64,000 nt of DNA from Magnetospira sp. QH-2 (lineage in GTDB: Bacteria > Pseudomonadota > Alphaproteobacteria > Rhodospirillales > Magnetospiraceae): the NCBI RefSeq assembly GCF_000968135.1, contig NZ_FO538765.1:2492001-2556000 (forward strand), read 5' to 3'. Below, piece by piece: positions 46,090 through 55,700 of the stretch (position 1 is the stretch's first letter; each line of letters begins with the position of its first letter). The translations under genes and the position numbers were made by a program. Under the pieces are notes generated by a model that made no database searches, was not told the origin of the DNA, and saw nothing but the letters and a program-made list of their open reading frames with translations.

Positions 46090-46746
46090 TTTTCCCTAAA
46101 TCATGCAAATTCAATTAGTTACAATGCCATACAGGGGCAAACGCACTCCCTGTAAGTACTCCCTCACAACAACCTAAAAATCGGCCCCCGCGAATCCCAC
46201 GGAAGTGGACACCGCAGGAGCCATGTTGTTGCCACTATCGCCCTTCCTTCAGTCTCTCCCAGAGTTGGAACGCGTTACCCCATAAGGGGGGGGAAAGTTG
46301 TGACGACTGATGGACGTATACCTGCTCAAATATCTGACCCTAGATTAGGCCTCCGTCAACCACGCTTAGGTGCCAATTCGTGCACCATCTCGGTGACCCG
46401 AATACACCTAACCCCCTCTTTGTTACAGACGTATGGTATTCGCTTGGGACTGTTCGGGTTCTCCTCGGTAACGCCCCGTAATTGCTTCGGCTTCCTCACA
46501 CCAATCGAGGCCTTCACCAAATCAATCGGTGTTGCGCTTGAATTTTGAATGCAGCGCACTATCAGCACCCAATGAGACTCCCCGACAGAAGGAAAACTCT
46601 ATATAATCTTCACGATACATTTTGCCAAAAGCCGCGAGTGAACGATTTAGGAGACCGTTCCATTCCTATTTCGTTTCCTTCCCCATGTGAGACTCGATCG
46701 TTTCCAGCGGTCTCAACAAGAGCCGCAAATAGAAGGAGAATTGGTT
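46090..46746. other. gene-poor region after tRNA-Phe
   Basis: These 657 bases hold no intact gene. They are less GC-rich than the flanks and contain the tail of an IS30-like transposase near 46441-46548. Short ORFs on both strands overlap and have no good ribosome binding sites. The last ~20 bases hold the ribosome binding site of tctC. Confidence 0.6.
46441..46548 (+). pseudogene. IS30-family transposase C-terminal remnant
   Basis: The plus-strand frame ends with TPRNCFGFLTPIEAF and GVALEF before the stop at 46546. This resembles the conserved C-terminus of IS30-type transposases (RPRKCLGF.TP.E.F ... VAL). Nothing upstream in this or other frames reads as the rest of the enzyme, so only a fragment remains. 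No inverted repeats were identified. The match is short, and the call is tentative. Confidence 0.45.
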
Positions 46747-47730
46747 ATGTTGGTGTTTTTTAGCCGCCTTACGGTTGGCTTTATGGCTGCTTCGTTTTTG
46801 CTGGTTGGATTCGCCGCCAGCGCGGTGGCCGCGTTCCCGGAAAAACCGATTACCATCATTGTTTACGTTAAACCTGGTGGTGGTGTGGATGTAGATGCCC
46901 GCAAGCTTGCGGCCATTGGCGAACGCCTAACGGGTGCGACCTTTGTGGTTCAGAACAAGACAGGCGCCGGCGGCATTGTCGCCATGAAATATATCCAGGA
47001 AAAAGCGGCTGACGGCTACACCTTGTTCGCCACCACAAAATCCGTGGTCTACAAAACGGTCATCGCCAAGAGTGATATCGACTTGGGTTCTTTTGAATGG
47101 ACAGCAATGACCCAGTCCGATCCGGAAGCCATCATCACCAACAAGGAAATGCCGGTTAACACATGGGAACAAATCGTTGCCGATGCAAAAGCCAAGGGTG
47201 CCGCAGGTAAGCGTCAGATCTGGGTGGGACCGGCAGCCGGTGGCCTTGACCACGTGATGGCGATGAAGACTTGGAAAGCCGCTGGAATCGATCCCAAATG
47301 GGTCAAATACGTTCCGTTTAAGGGTGGCAAGAACGCGATGATTGAGCTTCTTGCTGGACGCGGTGCGGTCTACGTCGGCAATCCCCGCGACATTTTGGGT
47401 CAGCCTAAGTTCAAGATTGCCGCTCTTTCGCGCTCGTCCCGGCTTGCCGACTTCCCCGACACCCCAACATTTGGTGAATTGGGTATTTCGGGCCTGGACA
47501 ACGAGATTATGTGGCGTGGTTTCGCCGTTAAAAAAGGCATCCCCGATGACGCCGCGAAGTTCTACGCCGACTTGTTCAACCGTCTTCAGAATGATCCCGA
47601 ATGGGTTGAACATGTTGCCAGAATGAACATTGACCCTGTCTACAAGGGCCCCACAGAATTCTACAAGGTTATTGAAGGCGACAAAGCCGAAGTGACCTCG
47701 TGGGCCACCGATGCAGGGTTGCTGAAATAA
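46747..47730 (+). CDS. tctC: tripartite tricarboxylate transporter substrate-binding protein
   Basis: A 327-residue periplasmic receptor of the TctC/Bug family that captures a carboxylate for the TctAB permease. A signal peptide of about 28 residues ends AVAA before FPEKPI. Then follow the family pattern FPEKPITIIVYVKPGGGVDVDAR and VQNKTGAGGIVAMKYI. The usual ligand loop PxGPGGxxD reads KPGGGVDVD, a variant. GGAG lies 8 bases upstream of the ATG at 46747. Its substrate is not predictable. A strong hairpin separates it from tctB. Confidence 0.93.
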   Translation: MLVFFSRLTVGFMAASFLLVGFAASAVAAFPEKPITIIVYVKPGGGVDVDARKLAAIGERLTGATFVVQNKTGAGGIVAMKYIQEKAADGYTLFATTKSVVYKTVIAKSDIDLGSFEWTAMTQSDPEAIITNKEMPVNTWEQIVADAKAKGAAGKRQIWVGPAAGGLDHVMAMKTWKAAGIDPKWVKYVPFKGGKNAMIELLAGRGAVYVGNPRDILGQPKFKIAALSRSSRLADFPDTPTFGELGISGLDNEIMWRGFAVKKGIPDDAAKFYADLFNRLQNDPEWVEHVARMNIDPVYKGPTEFYKVIEGDKAEVTSWATDAGLLK

Positions 47731-47750
47731 TCTGGCATCAAGCGTTTAGG

Positions 47751-47788
47751 TGCCGGGCGCAGCGCCAAGAGCTGTGCCCGGTATTTTC
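47751..47788 (+). terminator. tctC-tctB intergenic hairpin (partial terminator)
   Basis: A 13-base stem, TGCCGGGCGCAGC with GCTGTGCCCGGTA (two G-U pairs), a seven-base loop and a TTTTCT tail. Its position between receptor and permease genes suggests transcript attenuation or protection that yields more receptor than permease. Confidence 0.7.
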
Positions 47789-47822
47789 TGATCTGGGGCT
47801 TTTCTGATCCGGGGTACGGGTG

Positions 47823-48305
47823 ATGACACAAAATACAAATGATCAGAACAATCGACGTTATGTCGGCAACTTGATGCTACCTTTGGTTCTGCTGATGATG
47901 TGCGGCGTCTTGTTCGCCCAGGCCTTGGAATTTCCGGCCTCGGAAGACGTCGGGTCCGCTGCCGTTCCGTTTATGTGGATGGGCTTTGCGGTTGCATTTA
48001 GCCTGATGTTGGTGTTTCAAGCGATCCGCCAACGTGGAAAACCCGATCCCATTCCCGGACGGATTGGGTTTGTGATCCTGTTTGCACTGTGGCTGTTTGC
48101 CTATTTGGCGGCGGTTGAACCGATTGGATATTTCACAAGTACCTTTGCTTTCCTCATGGGCTCTATGTTCGCCATGGGATATCGGCGGCTTGGGGTGATG
48201 GTGGTGGTCAGTATTGGCTGGTTGGTCTTTAGCTACTTTATCTTTCTCAAGCTGCTCTACATCTCATTGCCGATCGGCCCGCTGCTAGCGCCACTCTTAG
48301 AATAA
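47823..48305 (+). CDS. tctB: tripartite tricarboxylate transporter small membrane subunit
   Basis: A 160-residue membrane protein with four likely transmembrane helices (about 15-35, 50-70, 82-100 and 115-150), matching the TctB family. The segment GRIGFVILFALWLFAYLAAV and the first-helix LMLPLVLLMM are typical. It forms the permease with TctA. The ATG is preferred over an adjacent GTG. It lies 92 bases after tctC and 26 bases before tctA. Confidence 0.9.
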   Translation: MTQNTNDQNNRRYVGNLMLPLVLLMMCGVLFAQALEFPASEDVGSAAVPFMWMGFAVAFSLMLVFQAIRQRGKPDPIPGRIGFVILFALWLFAYLAAVEPIGYFTSTFAFLMGSMFAMGYRRLGVMVVVSIGWLVFSYFIFLKLLYISLPIGPLLAPLLE

Positions 48306-48331
48306 ACAACAACAGGCAGAGCTCAAATCAC

Positions 48332-49810
48332 ATGGAACTTCTCGACAGTCTTGCATTTGGCTTCAGCACCTTGATGGGTTGGAAGCCTATTTTGATTATT
48401 GTCGTTGGTGTCAGCATCGGCATCATGGTCGGTGCCATGCCCGGACTTTCGCCTTCGACCGGCGTGGCCCTGTTGGTTCCGTTTAGCTACACCATGTCCC
48501 CTGCATTGGCCATTATCTTACTGGTTTCAATTTATATATCGTCCAACTTCGGTGGCTCCATCACGGCTGTTTTGATCAACACCCCGGGCACGCCTGCGGC
48601 GGCGGCAACGGCCCTTGACGGTTATCCCATGACGCAAAAGGGACAGGCCGGAAAAGGTTTAGGCATGTCGCTCATTGCCTCGACCATTGGCGGTGTATTC
48701 GGCGTTTTCATTCTCATCGCGTTTGCCGTGCCGTTGGCGAAACTGGCCATTGGTTTTCATCCTGCCGACTATTTCGCCCTGGCGATTTTCGGCCTGACGA
48801 CGGTCGGCTCCCTGGGCGGCGGCAATGTCGCCAAAGCCATGGTTGCTGTGCTGTTCGGCCTGATTATCAACACCGTCGGCATCGATCCTTTGTCGGGCGT
48901 GTCGCGGTTTACCTTTGGCGTCGAGGCGCTGTACGATGGCTTCTCGCTGATTCCGGCTTTGATCGGATTGTTCGCCCTCAGTGTCGTTTTCACAGACCTG
49001 GAAAAAGGTGGCTTGGGTAAGCGGGCACTGGATATGGTATCGGGGGCCTTGCCGACCTTTCGAGAGAGCTGGAAGGTCAAGTGGACCATCACCCGATCTT
49101 CCGTTCTAGGTACGATCATCGGCATTTTCCCAGGCGCAGGGGCGACCATCGCATCGTTCATCAGCTATAACATCGCCCAGAAAACCAGCAAAGAACCTGA
49201 AACGTTCGGCAAGGGTGCCATGGAAGGTGTGGCAGCATCGGAAGCCGCCAACAGCAGTTCAGTGGGCGGTGCCTTGATTCCCCTGTTGGCGCTAGGTATT
49301 CCGGGGAGCGCCACCGACGCAGTGTTGATCGGCGCGTTGCAACTTCACGACATCACGCCCGGACCGCTGTTGTTCGAAACCAATCCAGAAATCGTCTATG
49401 GAATTTTTGCATCTTTGATCATCGCCAATATAGTGATGCTGGGTCTGGGGCTTTTTGGTGTGCGCTACTTCGCCAAAGTGATTGAGGTGCCGGTCAGTAT
49501 TCTTCATCCCATGATCCTGGCCATCGCCTTGATCGGCAGTTATTCCGTGCGCGGATCTCTATTTGATGTCGGGGCTTGCTTTGGATTCGGTGTGATCGGC
49601 TGGTTGTTCAAGCGCTATGGCTTCCCGGTCGCCCCGGTGGTCTTGGGCATCGTTTTGGGCAGCTTGCTTGAAGAAAACTTCCGCCGCGCCATCATGATGG
49701 ACGGACCCATGGTGTTTTTCACCGAGCCCCTGTCGGCAACCATGCTGGCGGTCGCTCTGGGTCTCTTCGCTTGGCCCATTTACAAATCAATGAAAGCCCG
49801 CAAAGCCTAA
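48332..49810 (+). CDS. tctA: tripartite tricarboxylate transporter large membrane subunit
   Basis: A 492-residue permease subunit with about twelve membrane helices. It has the TctA hallmark [20 protein letters not shown] near the start, and in the second half [18 protein letters not shown] and [18 protein letters not shown], which mirror the first. It imports the ligand using an ion gradient. It completes tctC-tctB-tctA. Its stop codon touches the left end of a palindromic element. Confidence 0.95.
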   Translation: MELLDSLAFGFSTLMGWKPILIIVVGVSIGIMVGAMPGLSPSTGVALLVPFSYTMSPALAIILLVSIYISSNFGGSITAVLINTPGTPAAAATALDGYPMTQKGQAGKGLGMSLIASTIGGVFGVFILIAFAVPLAKLAIGFHPADYFALAIFGLTTVGSLGGGNVAKAMVAVLFGLIINTVGIDPLSGVSRFTFGVEALYDGFSLIPALIGLFALSVVFTDLEKGGLGKRALDMVSGALPTFRESWKVKWTITRSSVLGTIIGIFPGAGATIASFISYNIAQKTSKEPETFGKGAMEGVAASEAANSSSVGGALIPLLALGIPGSATDAVLIGALQLHDITPGPLLFETNPEIVYGIFASLIIANIVMLGLGLFGVRYFAKVIEVPVSILHPMILAIALIGSYSVRGSLFDVGACFGFGVIGWLFKRYGFPVAPVVLGIVLGSLLEENFRRAIMMDGPMVFFTEPLSATMLAVALGLFAWPIYKSMKARKA

Positions 49811-49975
49811 GAGGCGGATTTAAAAGTATCCTTTAGATATCAAGGCAGTAGATTTTTGATCTGGCCAGGAAAGGCCGACGATACGGGGCGGCGCCCCGTT
49901 AGGAGGTCTTGACGCCGCCAGAGCGGAAATATACGCCCTCGAGATCAAAGGAATACTTTTGAATCCGCCTCTAAG
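49809..49975. repeat. long palindromic element (MITE-like)
   Basis: The first ~65 bases and the reverse complement of the last ~65 align with few changes: AGAGGCGGATT(T/C)AAAAGTAT, CCTTT, GAT, then ATTT and TCTGGC. The centre contains GGGGCGGCGCCCC. Total length is about 167 bases with no coding capacity. This fits a miniature inverted-repeat element or a large RNA hairpin after tctA. Confidence 0.75.
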
Positions 49976-49983
49976 CAATTGCG

Positions 49984-50022
49984 AAAAAAAATCCCTCGAT
50001 CACGGAACCGCGATCGAAGGAT
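49984..50022 (-). terminator. rho-independent terminator of the CYTH operon
   Basis: On the minus strand the stem ATCCTTCGATCGCGG / GTGATCGAGGGAT-type arms with a TTCC-containing loop is followed by eight T residues. It lies 13 bases beyond the CYTH gene stop. Confidence 0.88.
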
Positions 50023-50035
50023 TAGCTGTTGGAGA

Positions 50036-50500
50036 TCACCAAGTGGTGTAGGGATTAGCGATCAGGTTGGAGTTAAAATACCTCGGATCGCCGCTGACTT
50101 CATCGCCCACCCAATCGGGTTTGGCGAATGCTTGGTCTTCTGATTGCAGTTCGATTTCAGCGACAATCAGACCTTCGTTGACACCGCCAAATTCATCGAT
50201 TTCCCAAACGAAGCCATCGAGAGCTACTTTGTAGCGAACCTTGTCAATGATCGGTTGCTCGCACAGATTGTCGAGCATTTCATTGGCATCGGTGGCGGGG
50301 ATTTCATATTCGTATTCGACCCGCGTCGCACCGATGGTGATGCCCTTCACGGTCATGAAGCCCTTGTCATCGATGGTGCGCACCCGCACGGTGCGTTCCT
50401 TCACTGTCGACAGATACCCTTGGCGGTAATGTGTTCCCTTGGTCAAGGCGCGCCAGGCATCGCCCGTGATCAGGAATTTGCGTTCAATTTCTTTTGCCAT
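50036..50500 (-). CDS. CYTH domain protein (triphosphate tunnel enzyme)
   Basis: A 154-residue single-domain CYTH protein. The signature EIERKF opens it (residues 4-9), followed by tunnel strands VRVRTIDDKGFMTVKG, YEYEIPATD, KVRYKV, FVWEIDEF and IVAEIEL, whose paired acidic and basic residues bind metal and triphosphate. Members hydrolyse inorganic or thiamine triphosphate, or cyclise ATP; the short stand-alone form most often acts as an inorganic triphosphatase, but this is inferred. It is the second gene of a two-gene minus operon, 14 bases after its partner. Confidence 0.93.
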   Translation of the reverse strand: MAKEIERKFLITGDAWRALTKGTHYRQGYLSTVKERTVRVRTIDDKGFMTVKGITIGATRVEYEYEIPATDANEMLDNLCEQPIIDKVRYKVALDGFVWEIDEFGGVNEGLIVAEIELQSEDQAFAKPDWVGDEVSGDPRYFNSNLIANPYTTW

Positions 50501-50514
50501 TTTGCTTGTCCTAT

Positions 50515-51117
50515 TTATGCGGGCAACGGCTCCATGCCGATGACGCGCTTGATGGCCCGCAGGTAGTTGACGTTCTCATATTCGTCCAAGGACAACATCT
50601 GCTTGGCCCTGAGAATACCCTCAATGTCCACTGATTCCACGGCCACGGTCTGCAACCATGCACCGTTGAAGCTGATCTCCCCAATTTCACAGATACAGTC
50701 GTTGATGGTAAAGGCAAAGCGGCGCTTGAATACATTTACGGCCGCCAATTGCGGATGGGGGCGAATGACCTCATCGAGATACTGCCCGAGAGTGTACTCG
50801 TCGCGCTCCAGCGCGGGCATCTCAACGCCGAAAGCCGGAAAAACATCACTGACCAGGGCGGACGCTTGCATCGGGAACTCGCCCTTCATGCGCGGGTTCC
50901 ATTGCTCCAATCCCTGCTTTTCCTGTACGAACACTTTGATGTCCATTTTCTTATCGCGAACTTTGGTGTTGTTCTCGTTGTTCGCAGCAGAAATGATATA
51001 AATCTCGGCGCTTTCGCGGATACCTTCGCATTTGGAAAGACGGCGCATTTTCTCTTCGACCAAGCCAAAACTTTGGGCCCAGGTCCGAAACTCAAACCGC
51101 GGCTTTATCTCGCTCAT
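50515..51117 (-). CDS. CYTH-like protein, divergent
   Basis: A 200-residue cytosolic protein not assigned to a family with certainty. The order of charged strands mirrors the CYTH protein next to it: FEFRTW, AEIYIIS, TKVRDKKMDIKVFV, ERDEY, FKRRFAFTI, CICEIGEI and VAVESVD. That suggests a divergent triphosphate-tunnel fold, perhaps with altered substrate, or a partner subunit. There is no membrane segment. The ATG at 51117 follows a GTG; both are possible starts. It is 14 bases upstream of the CYTH gene, so both are probably made from one mRNA. Confidence 0.75.
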   Translation of the reverse strand: MSEIKPRFEFRTWAQSFGLVEEKMRRLSKCEGIRESAEIYIISAANNENNTKVRDKKMDIKVFVQEKQGLEQWNPRMKGEFPMQASALVSDVFPAFGVEMPALERDEYTLGQYLDEVIRPHPQLAAVNVFKRRFAFTINDCICEIGEISFNGAWLQTVAVESVDIEGILRAKQMLSLDEYENVNYLRAIKRVIGMEPLPA

Positions 51118-51403
51118 CACTTTTCACCATGTGTTTAACAGGCCCTTGAAAAGCCGTCGCATTTTGCGGCACGCTGCCCTCATCCGGGCCTGATGATTTA
51201 AGGTGATAAATTATAGAATTATTCCCTATGCGAGTCACGGAAACAACGCTGCGGCGGCCCGTTGGAGAGCGAAGAGTTTGGGCTCAGGACCCAAAAAAGG
51301 GACTCCCAATACAGGCGGCGGCAGCTTCTTTGAGCGGGCTTTTTCGTCTTCCAAGGACTTTAGCCGTTTTTCATCAGACTTGGTTTATCGACCAAGTCTC
51401 TGT

Positions 51404-52483
51404 TTATGTTCGAAAGCGTGACCGGATGGCGTATCGGGCCGGTTTTTCGATCCACCGGTTGGTCATCATCGCCGCAATCAGGATCGCCCCAAAGACAACC
51501 CCGAGCATGGCCATGATCTCCGCATCCGTCCGCATCGCTCCAAACAGGCGTTCTTTGACCAAAAGGGGGATGAAATGCAGCATGTAGATGGAATAGCTGA
51601 TGTTGCCGATCCCGATCAGCCCGCGCTCGATCGGGCCGCTCTTCAGCCTCACACGGGCCATCAGTAGAATCAGAAACGGGGTGAGAAACAAGGAAATCAG
51701 CCACCCTGTCTCCCACAGCATCAAGGGAAGAAAATACAAGGACAACAGGACAAGCAAAGCCCCCAAGCCCTGGTCCGATGAGGGGAGAGACCGCGAGGCC
51801 TGAAAAACGAACATACCGCCGGCAAATCCGCAAAGCCCCCGGATCACCCCGAGGTCTTGGCTGACATCCAGGCTCGGTTGGTCAAATCCCCCCAAGATAA
51901 CCAATGGGGGAACGACCATGAGAGCCAGGGCGGCGGCAACGGCGAATGCCCCTCGGCTCCACATCCTGCAAACGGCTCGAACGCCCATAAACAGCAGCGG
52001 GAAAAGAAGGTAACACAGGAACTCGACGCTGATGGACCAGGCGGGTGTGTTCCAAGAGTTGGTTTCGGCCCATCCCCAGGCATGGAACAGTCCCAAATGC
52101 GCAACGAAATAGATCATGGACAGGTTGTCGCCGAGATCAAACAAAGACACATAGGAACGATCGAAAAAGGCAAATGAGATTAGAACCAGGGCCAATACCA
52201 CCAGCAGCGAGAAAACATGCAGCGGATAGATCCTCGCGATCCTCGAAACCATAAAATGGCGATACTTGGTCCCAAGCCCGCCTTTGAAATCCCCTTCATA
52301 GACATAAGAGAGGATAAAGCCGCTCAGCACGAAAAAAGCATCAACCGCCAGATAGCCATCCCGAAGAAAGGCCGGATCGCTCACGAACGATAGGTCTTGG
52401 ATAATGGTTCGATAGTTGTGCAGCATCACCCAAAGGCAGAACAGGCCCCTCAACACAGTCAGGGAATCCAGGTAAGGTTTCAA
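51404..52483 (-). CDS. membrane acyltransferase family 3 (OafA/YrhL-like)
   Basis: A 359-residue protein with about ten membrane helices. The N-terminus has LTVLRGLFCLWVMLHNY with the catalytic-type His and Arg, then FFVLSGFILSYVYEG and SRIARIYPLH. NTPAWSISVEFLCYLLFPLL is the fourth family block. Such enzymes O-acetylate or otherwise acylate surface sugars or lipids; the substrate is not evident. No polysaccharide genes are adjacent. It is upstream of the CYTH pair by about 290 bases on the same strand, with no sign of cotranscription. Confidence 0.92.
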   Translation of the reverse strand: MKPYLDSLTVLRGLFCLWVMLHNYRTIIQDLSFVSDPAFLRDGYLAVDAFFVLSGFILSYVYEGDFKGGLGTKYRHFMVSRIARIYPLHVFSLLVVLALVLISFAFFDRSYVSLFDLGDNLSMIYFVAHLGLFHAWGWAETNSWNTPAWSISVEFLCYLLFPLLFMGVRAVCRMWSRGAFAVAAALALMVVPPLVILGGFDQPSLDVSQDLGVIRGLCGFAGGMFVFQASRSLPSSDQGLGALLVLLSLYFLPLMLWETGWLISLFLTPFLILLMARVRLKSGPIERGLIGIGNISYSIYMLHFIPLLVKERLFGAMRTDAEIMAMLGVVFGAILIAAMMTNRWIEKPARYAIRSRFRT

Positions 52484-52740
52484 AGCCTCTCCTTATGGAG
52501 CCTTTTGCAGTGATCGAATGCTGTTTGGCCATTCTTGATTCGATTTCTACAAATGAGTATATGAAAATAGATAGAAGTTTAACAACTCCGTCATGATAAA
52601 CTTTGATAATTGACAAAAAATCGATGCCTGTGACCCCGGTCACTGCCCAAACGGTTCCGCCTTCGTTATAATCTTAGACAGTACCTAATTGCGATCCCGG
52701 CATGGGGCCGGGACTCGGGATCAACGGATCGGACGAAACT
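52484..52740. promoter_or_regulatory. AT-rich intergenic region upstream of the FecR-domain gene
   Basis: These 257 bases separate two divergent genes and are clearly AT-rich. A TATAAT at 52667-52672 and a TTGACA at 52610-52615 occur but are 51 bases apart, so they do not form one promoter. The promoter is probably here, but no exact pair can be named. Confidence 0.35.
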
Positions 52741-55700
52741 ATGAGCACTTTTGGAACGACCACCCCTCCGGAAGCCGGCGCCACCACCAGCCTCACCCTT
52801 GAGCCTGGCCAGGAGAACGTTGAATTCCCTGCGGGTTTCGACATTGCCTCGGCCGAATATGGCCGCGAGGGCGCTGACTTGGTCGTCTCCGACGGCGATG
52901 GCGGAAGCGTTGTCGTCCAAGATTATTTCGCCCAATCCGAACCGCCGACTCTGTCCACCCCCGAAGGGGCCGAAATCGATGGCAGCGTGGCCACGAAGTT
53001 GGCCGGGCCCATGGCACCGGGTCAGGTGGCCGAGGTCGGCAGCGCCTCTCTCGGCGAACCGATTGGTCAGGTGGATACGGTCGATGGCAGCGTAACCGTC
53101 ACACATGCCGATGGCTCTACCAGCGAACTGAGCAAGGGCGACCCGGTTTTTGAGGGCGATATCCTGCAAACCGGCGACGGCAGCGGCGTCGGCGTCGTCC
53201 TGGCCGACTCCAGCGTGTTCTCGCTCGGTGAGAGCGGCCGCATGGTCCTTGACGAGATGGTTTATGATCCGGGCGCCGAAGAAGGGGCCGCCTCGTTTGC
53301 CCTGTTGACCGGCGCAGCGACTTTCGTATCAGGTCAGATCGCCAAACTTGGCCAGGACGCCATGATGGTGAAAACCCCCGTGGCCACCATCGGCATTCGC
53401 GGCACCAAGGTCTATTTGGAGACAGACGGCGAATCCATCGAGGCCGTCAACCTTCCTGAAAACACCCTCAAGGGTGAGAGCGTCGGTGAAATCGTGCTGA
53501 TGACCCCCGACGGCGAAATGCTCGGCACGATCAATCATGTGGGTGGCGGCTGGCAATGGTCCCCCTCCCAGTCGTCGGGTCCGTCCACCTTGCAAATCAG
53601 TGACTCCCAAGTGCAGGCCATTGTGCAAGAAACATCGATCCATCTGCCTCAGACCCTTGAAGAAAGGGCCTTGGAAGTCATGGAGCGTCTGGACGAGATT
53701 CGCACAGAGGCCGCCCTGGCGCGCGAGGAAGGTGATGTGCAGCGGGCTGAAGAGTTAGAGCTGCAAGCCAACGAAATGGAAGTGCGGGTGGACGAAGTAT
53801 TGCGCGAAATCGAGGACAGCCTCGGCTATCGCATCGATTTCTTCAAGGACGAAGGCAACGGCGAAGAAGATTTCACCATGGATCTGGAGAACTTCGATAC
53901 CGCCTCCGGCCCGGAAGCCCCGCCGCCGGGCTCCAACAACAATAACGACCCGGAAAATCCGTTCGAAGACCTGTTCAATCAAAACAACGACCCGAACGTG
54001 CCCAATCCGAATGATGTGCCTCCCGCACCGCCTGGCCCGCAGGGCCCGCAGGGGCAATCCGAGGATGATCGTCCGGTCGAGGGCAACATCGCCCAAAACA
54101 CCGACCCTGCCGATCCCAACTACTACGAAGGCGTCGTGGTGGACGGCTACGTGGAAGATGCACTGGTTTATGTGGATGCCAATAACGACGGCGAGTTCAA
54201 TCACAATGAAGACTTGAACGGCAACGGCATTCTCGACGAAGGCGAAGACATCGATCAGGACGGCGTCCTGGACCAGTACGACGGCCCGGACGAAGCCTAT
54301 ACTTTCAGCGATGAAAACGGTGAATTCGATATCACCACCTTCCAAAGTGGTCCGTTGCGCGCCGTTCTCGGCACCGACGTGACCACCGGCCTGGACCTGT
54401 ACGGCGCCATGGCCGCGCCGGACGGTTCGACGGTTATTTCACCCCTGACCACCCTGGTCAATTTCCAGATGCAGAGCGGCATTGATCAAGAGACCGCCGA
54501 GGGCAATATCGTCGATGCCTTGGGCCTGCCGCCGGGAACCGATCTACTGAACACCGATCCGCAGGCCGCTGCCGAGAGCGGCGATGTGGGCCTGATGGCG
54601 AAATCGGTCATGGTCGCCTCCACCCTGTCGCAGATGTCTGCGGCCCTGGAAGCGGCGGGTCTGGACGGGGCCGACGCCATGCAATTGGCCATCGGCGCCA
54701 TCGGCGACGCGGCGGATGGAGGGGCCATCGACTTGACCGACGCGGACCAACTGGGCGATATGCTCAATGGCGCCGTCGAGACCTTCAACGCACAACAGCC
54801 CGAAGGGGCCCCCACGCTGTCAACCATCGACCCGAAGATCATCAACGGCATGTCGGCGGCGAACAGCCAGATGGAATCCCTGCTTGAAAACTTCCAGCCG
54901 GGCGACGATGCGGGAGCCTTCCTCACCTCTCTGGCCGACAACGCCACTTTCGCGCAGGGAGCCATGGTTGACGCCATCCGCGCCGACAACCTGGATCAGT
55001 TACCCCAGAGTCAGGACGCCTTTGCTTATGCCACCGACCCCGACGCCCCTTGGTCTTGGGCCGAAGGCATGGCACCGCAGGCGGAAAGCCTGCCGCAGGA
55101 GGTGCGCGAGCGCGAACCGAACCATATCGACGAGCCGCAGGAAGTGGATCGCAGCGCCTTTGGCATGGGCGATGGCCCCGACGAGGCCGTGGTCACCGTC
55201 ACCGGTCGCCTGGGCACCTACAACACCGGCAATCATCAGGAATATAACGACGCCTTTACCTTCGAAGTGAAGGAAGGCGAAAGCCTGAGCCTGGACGTGG
55301 ACAATCCCAACGTTGAAATGCGCATCTACGAGGCCGATACCGTTGCCGACGGCTACGATCACCTCAATCCGCCCGCGTCCTTGGACGCCTCGGGCCTGGC
55401 CGCAGGGACTTATGTGGTCATGGTTTTGACCGAAGAATCGCGCACCCAGGACTTCGAGCTCACCGGGACCCTGGACGTTACAGACGCCTCCGTGGCCGAC
55501 CGTTTTGCCCTGTTCGCCAACCAACTCCCCGAGCAGGAACAAAACTACCTGGAGACCGACGGGACCCTGGTTGCCTTTGATCTTGATCGTGGAGACTTCG
55601 GTGCCGTGACCCAGGACGTGGCGGGCATCACCATCACCGGCAGTCTGGCCGACAACAATCGCAATGAAGACCGTTACAATGACGCCTTCCAGTTCGATCT

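Noticed and set aside
45961-46118. ORF encoding RVAQLVEQRIENPRVGGSS near tRNA-Phe
   Set aside because: This is the well-known false translation of a tRNA gene.
46356-46568. A 70-codon minus-strand ORF in the region after tRNA-Phe
   Set aside because: It overlaps the better-supported transposase remnant on the plus strand, and has no clear ribosome binding site or family.
51228-51587. A 119-codon plus-strand ORF partly opposite the acyltransferase gene
   Set aside because: Low-quality composition and overlap with the 3' end of a real membrane protein gene.
52610-52672. TTGACA and TATAAT as one sigma-70 promoter of the large FecR-domain gene
   Set aside because: The two boxes are 51 bases apart, far from the usual 17.
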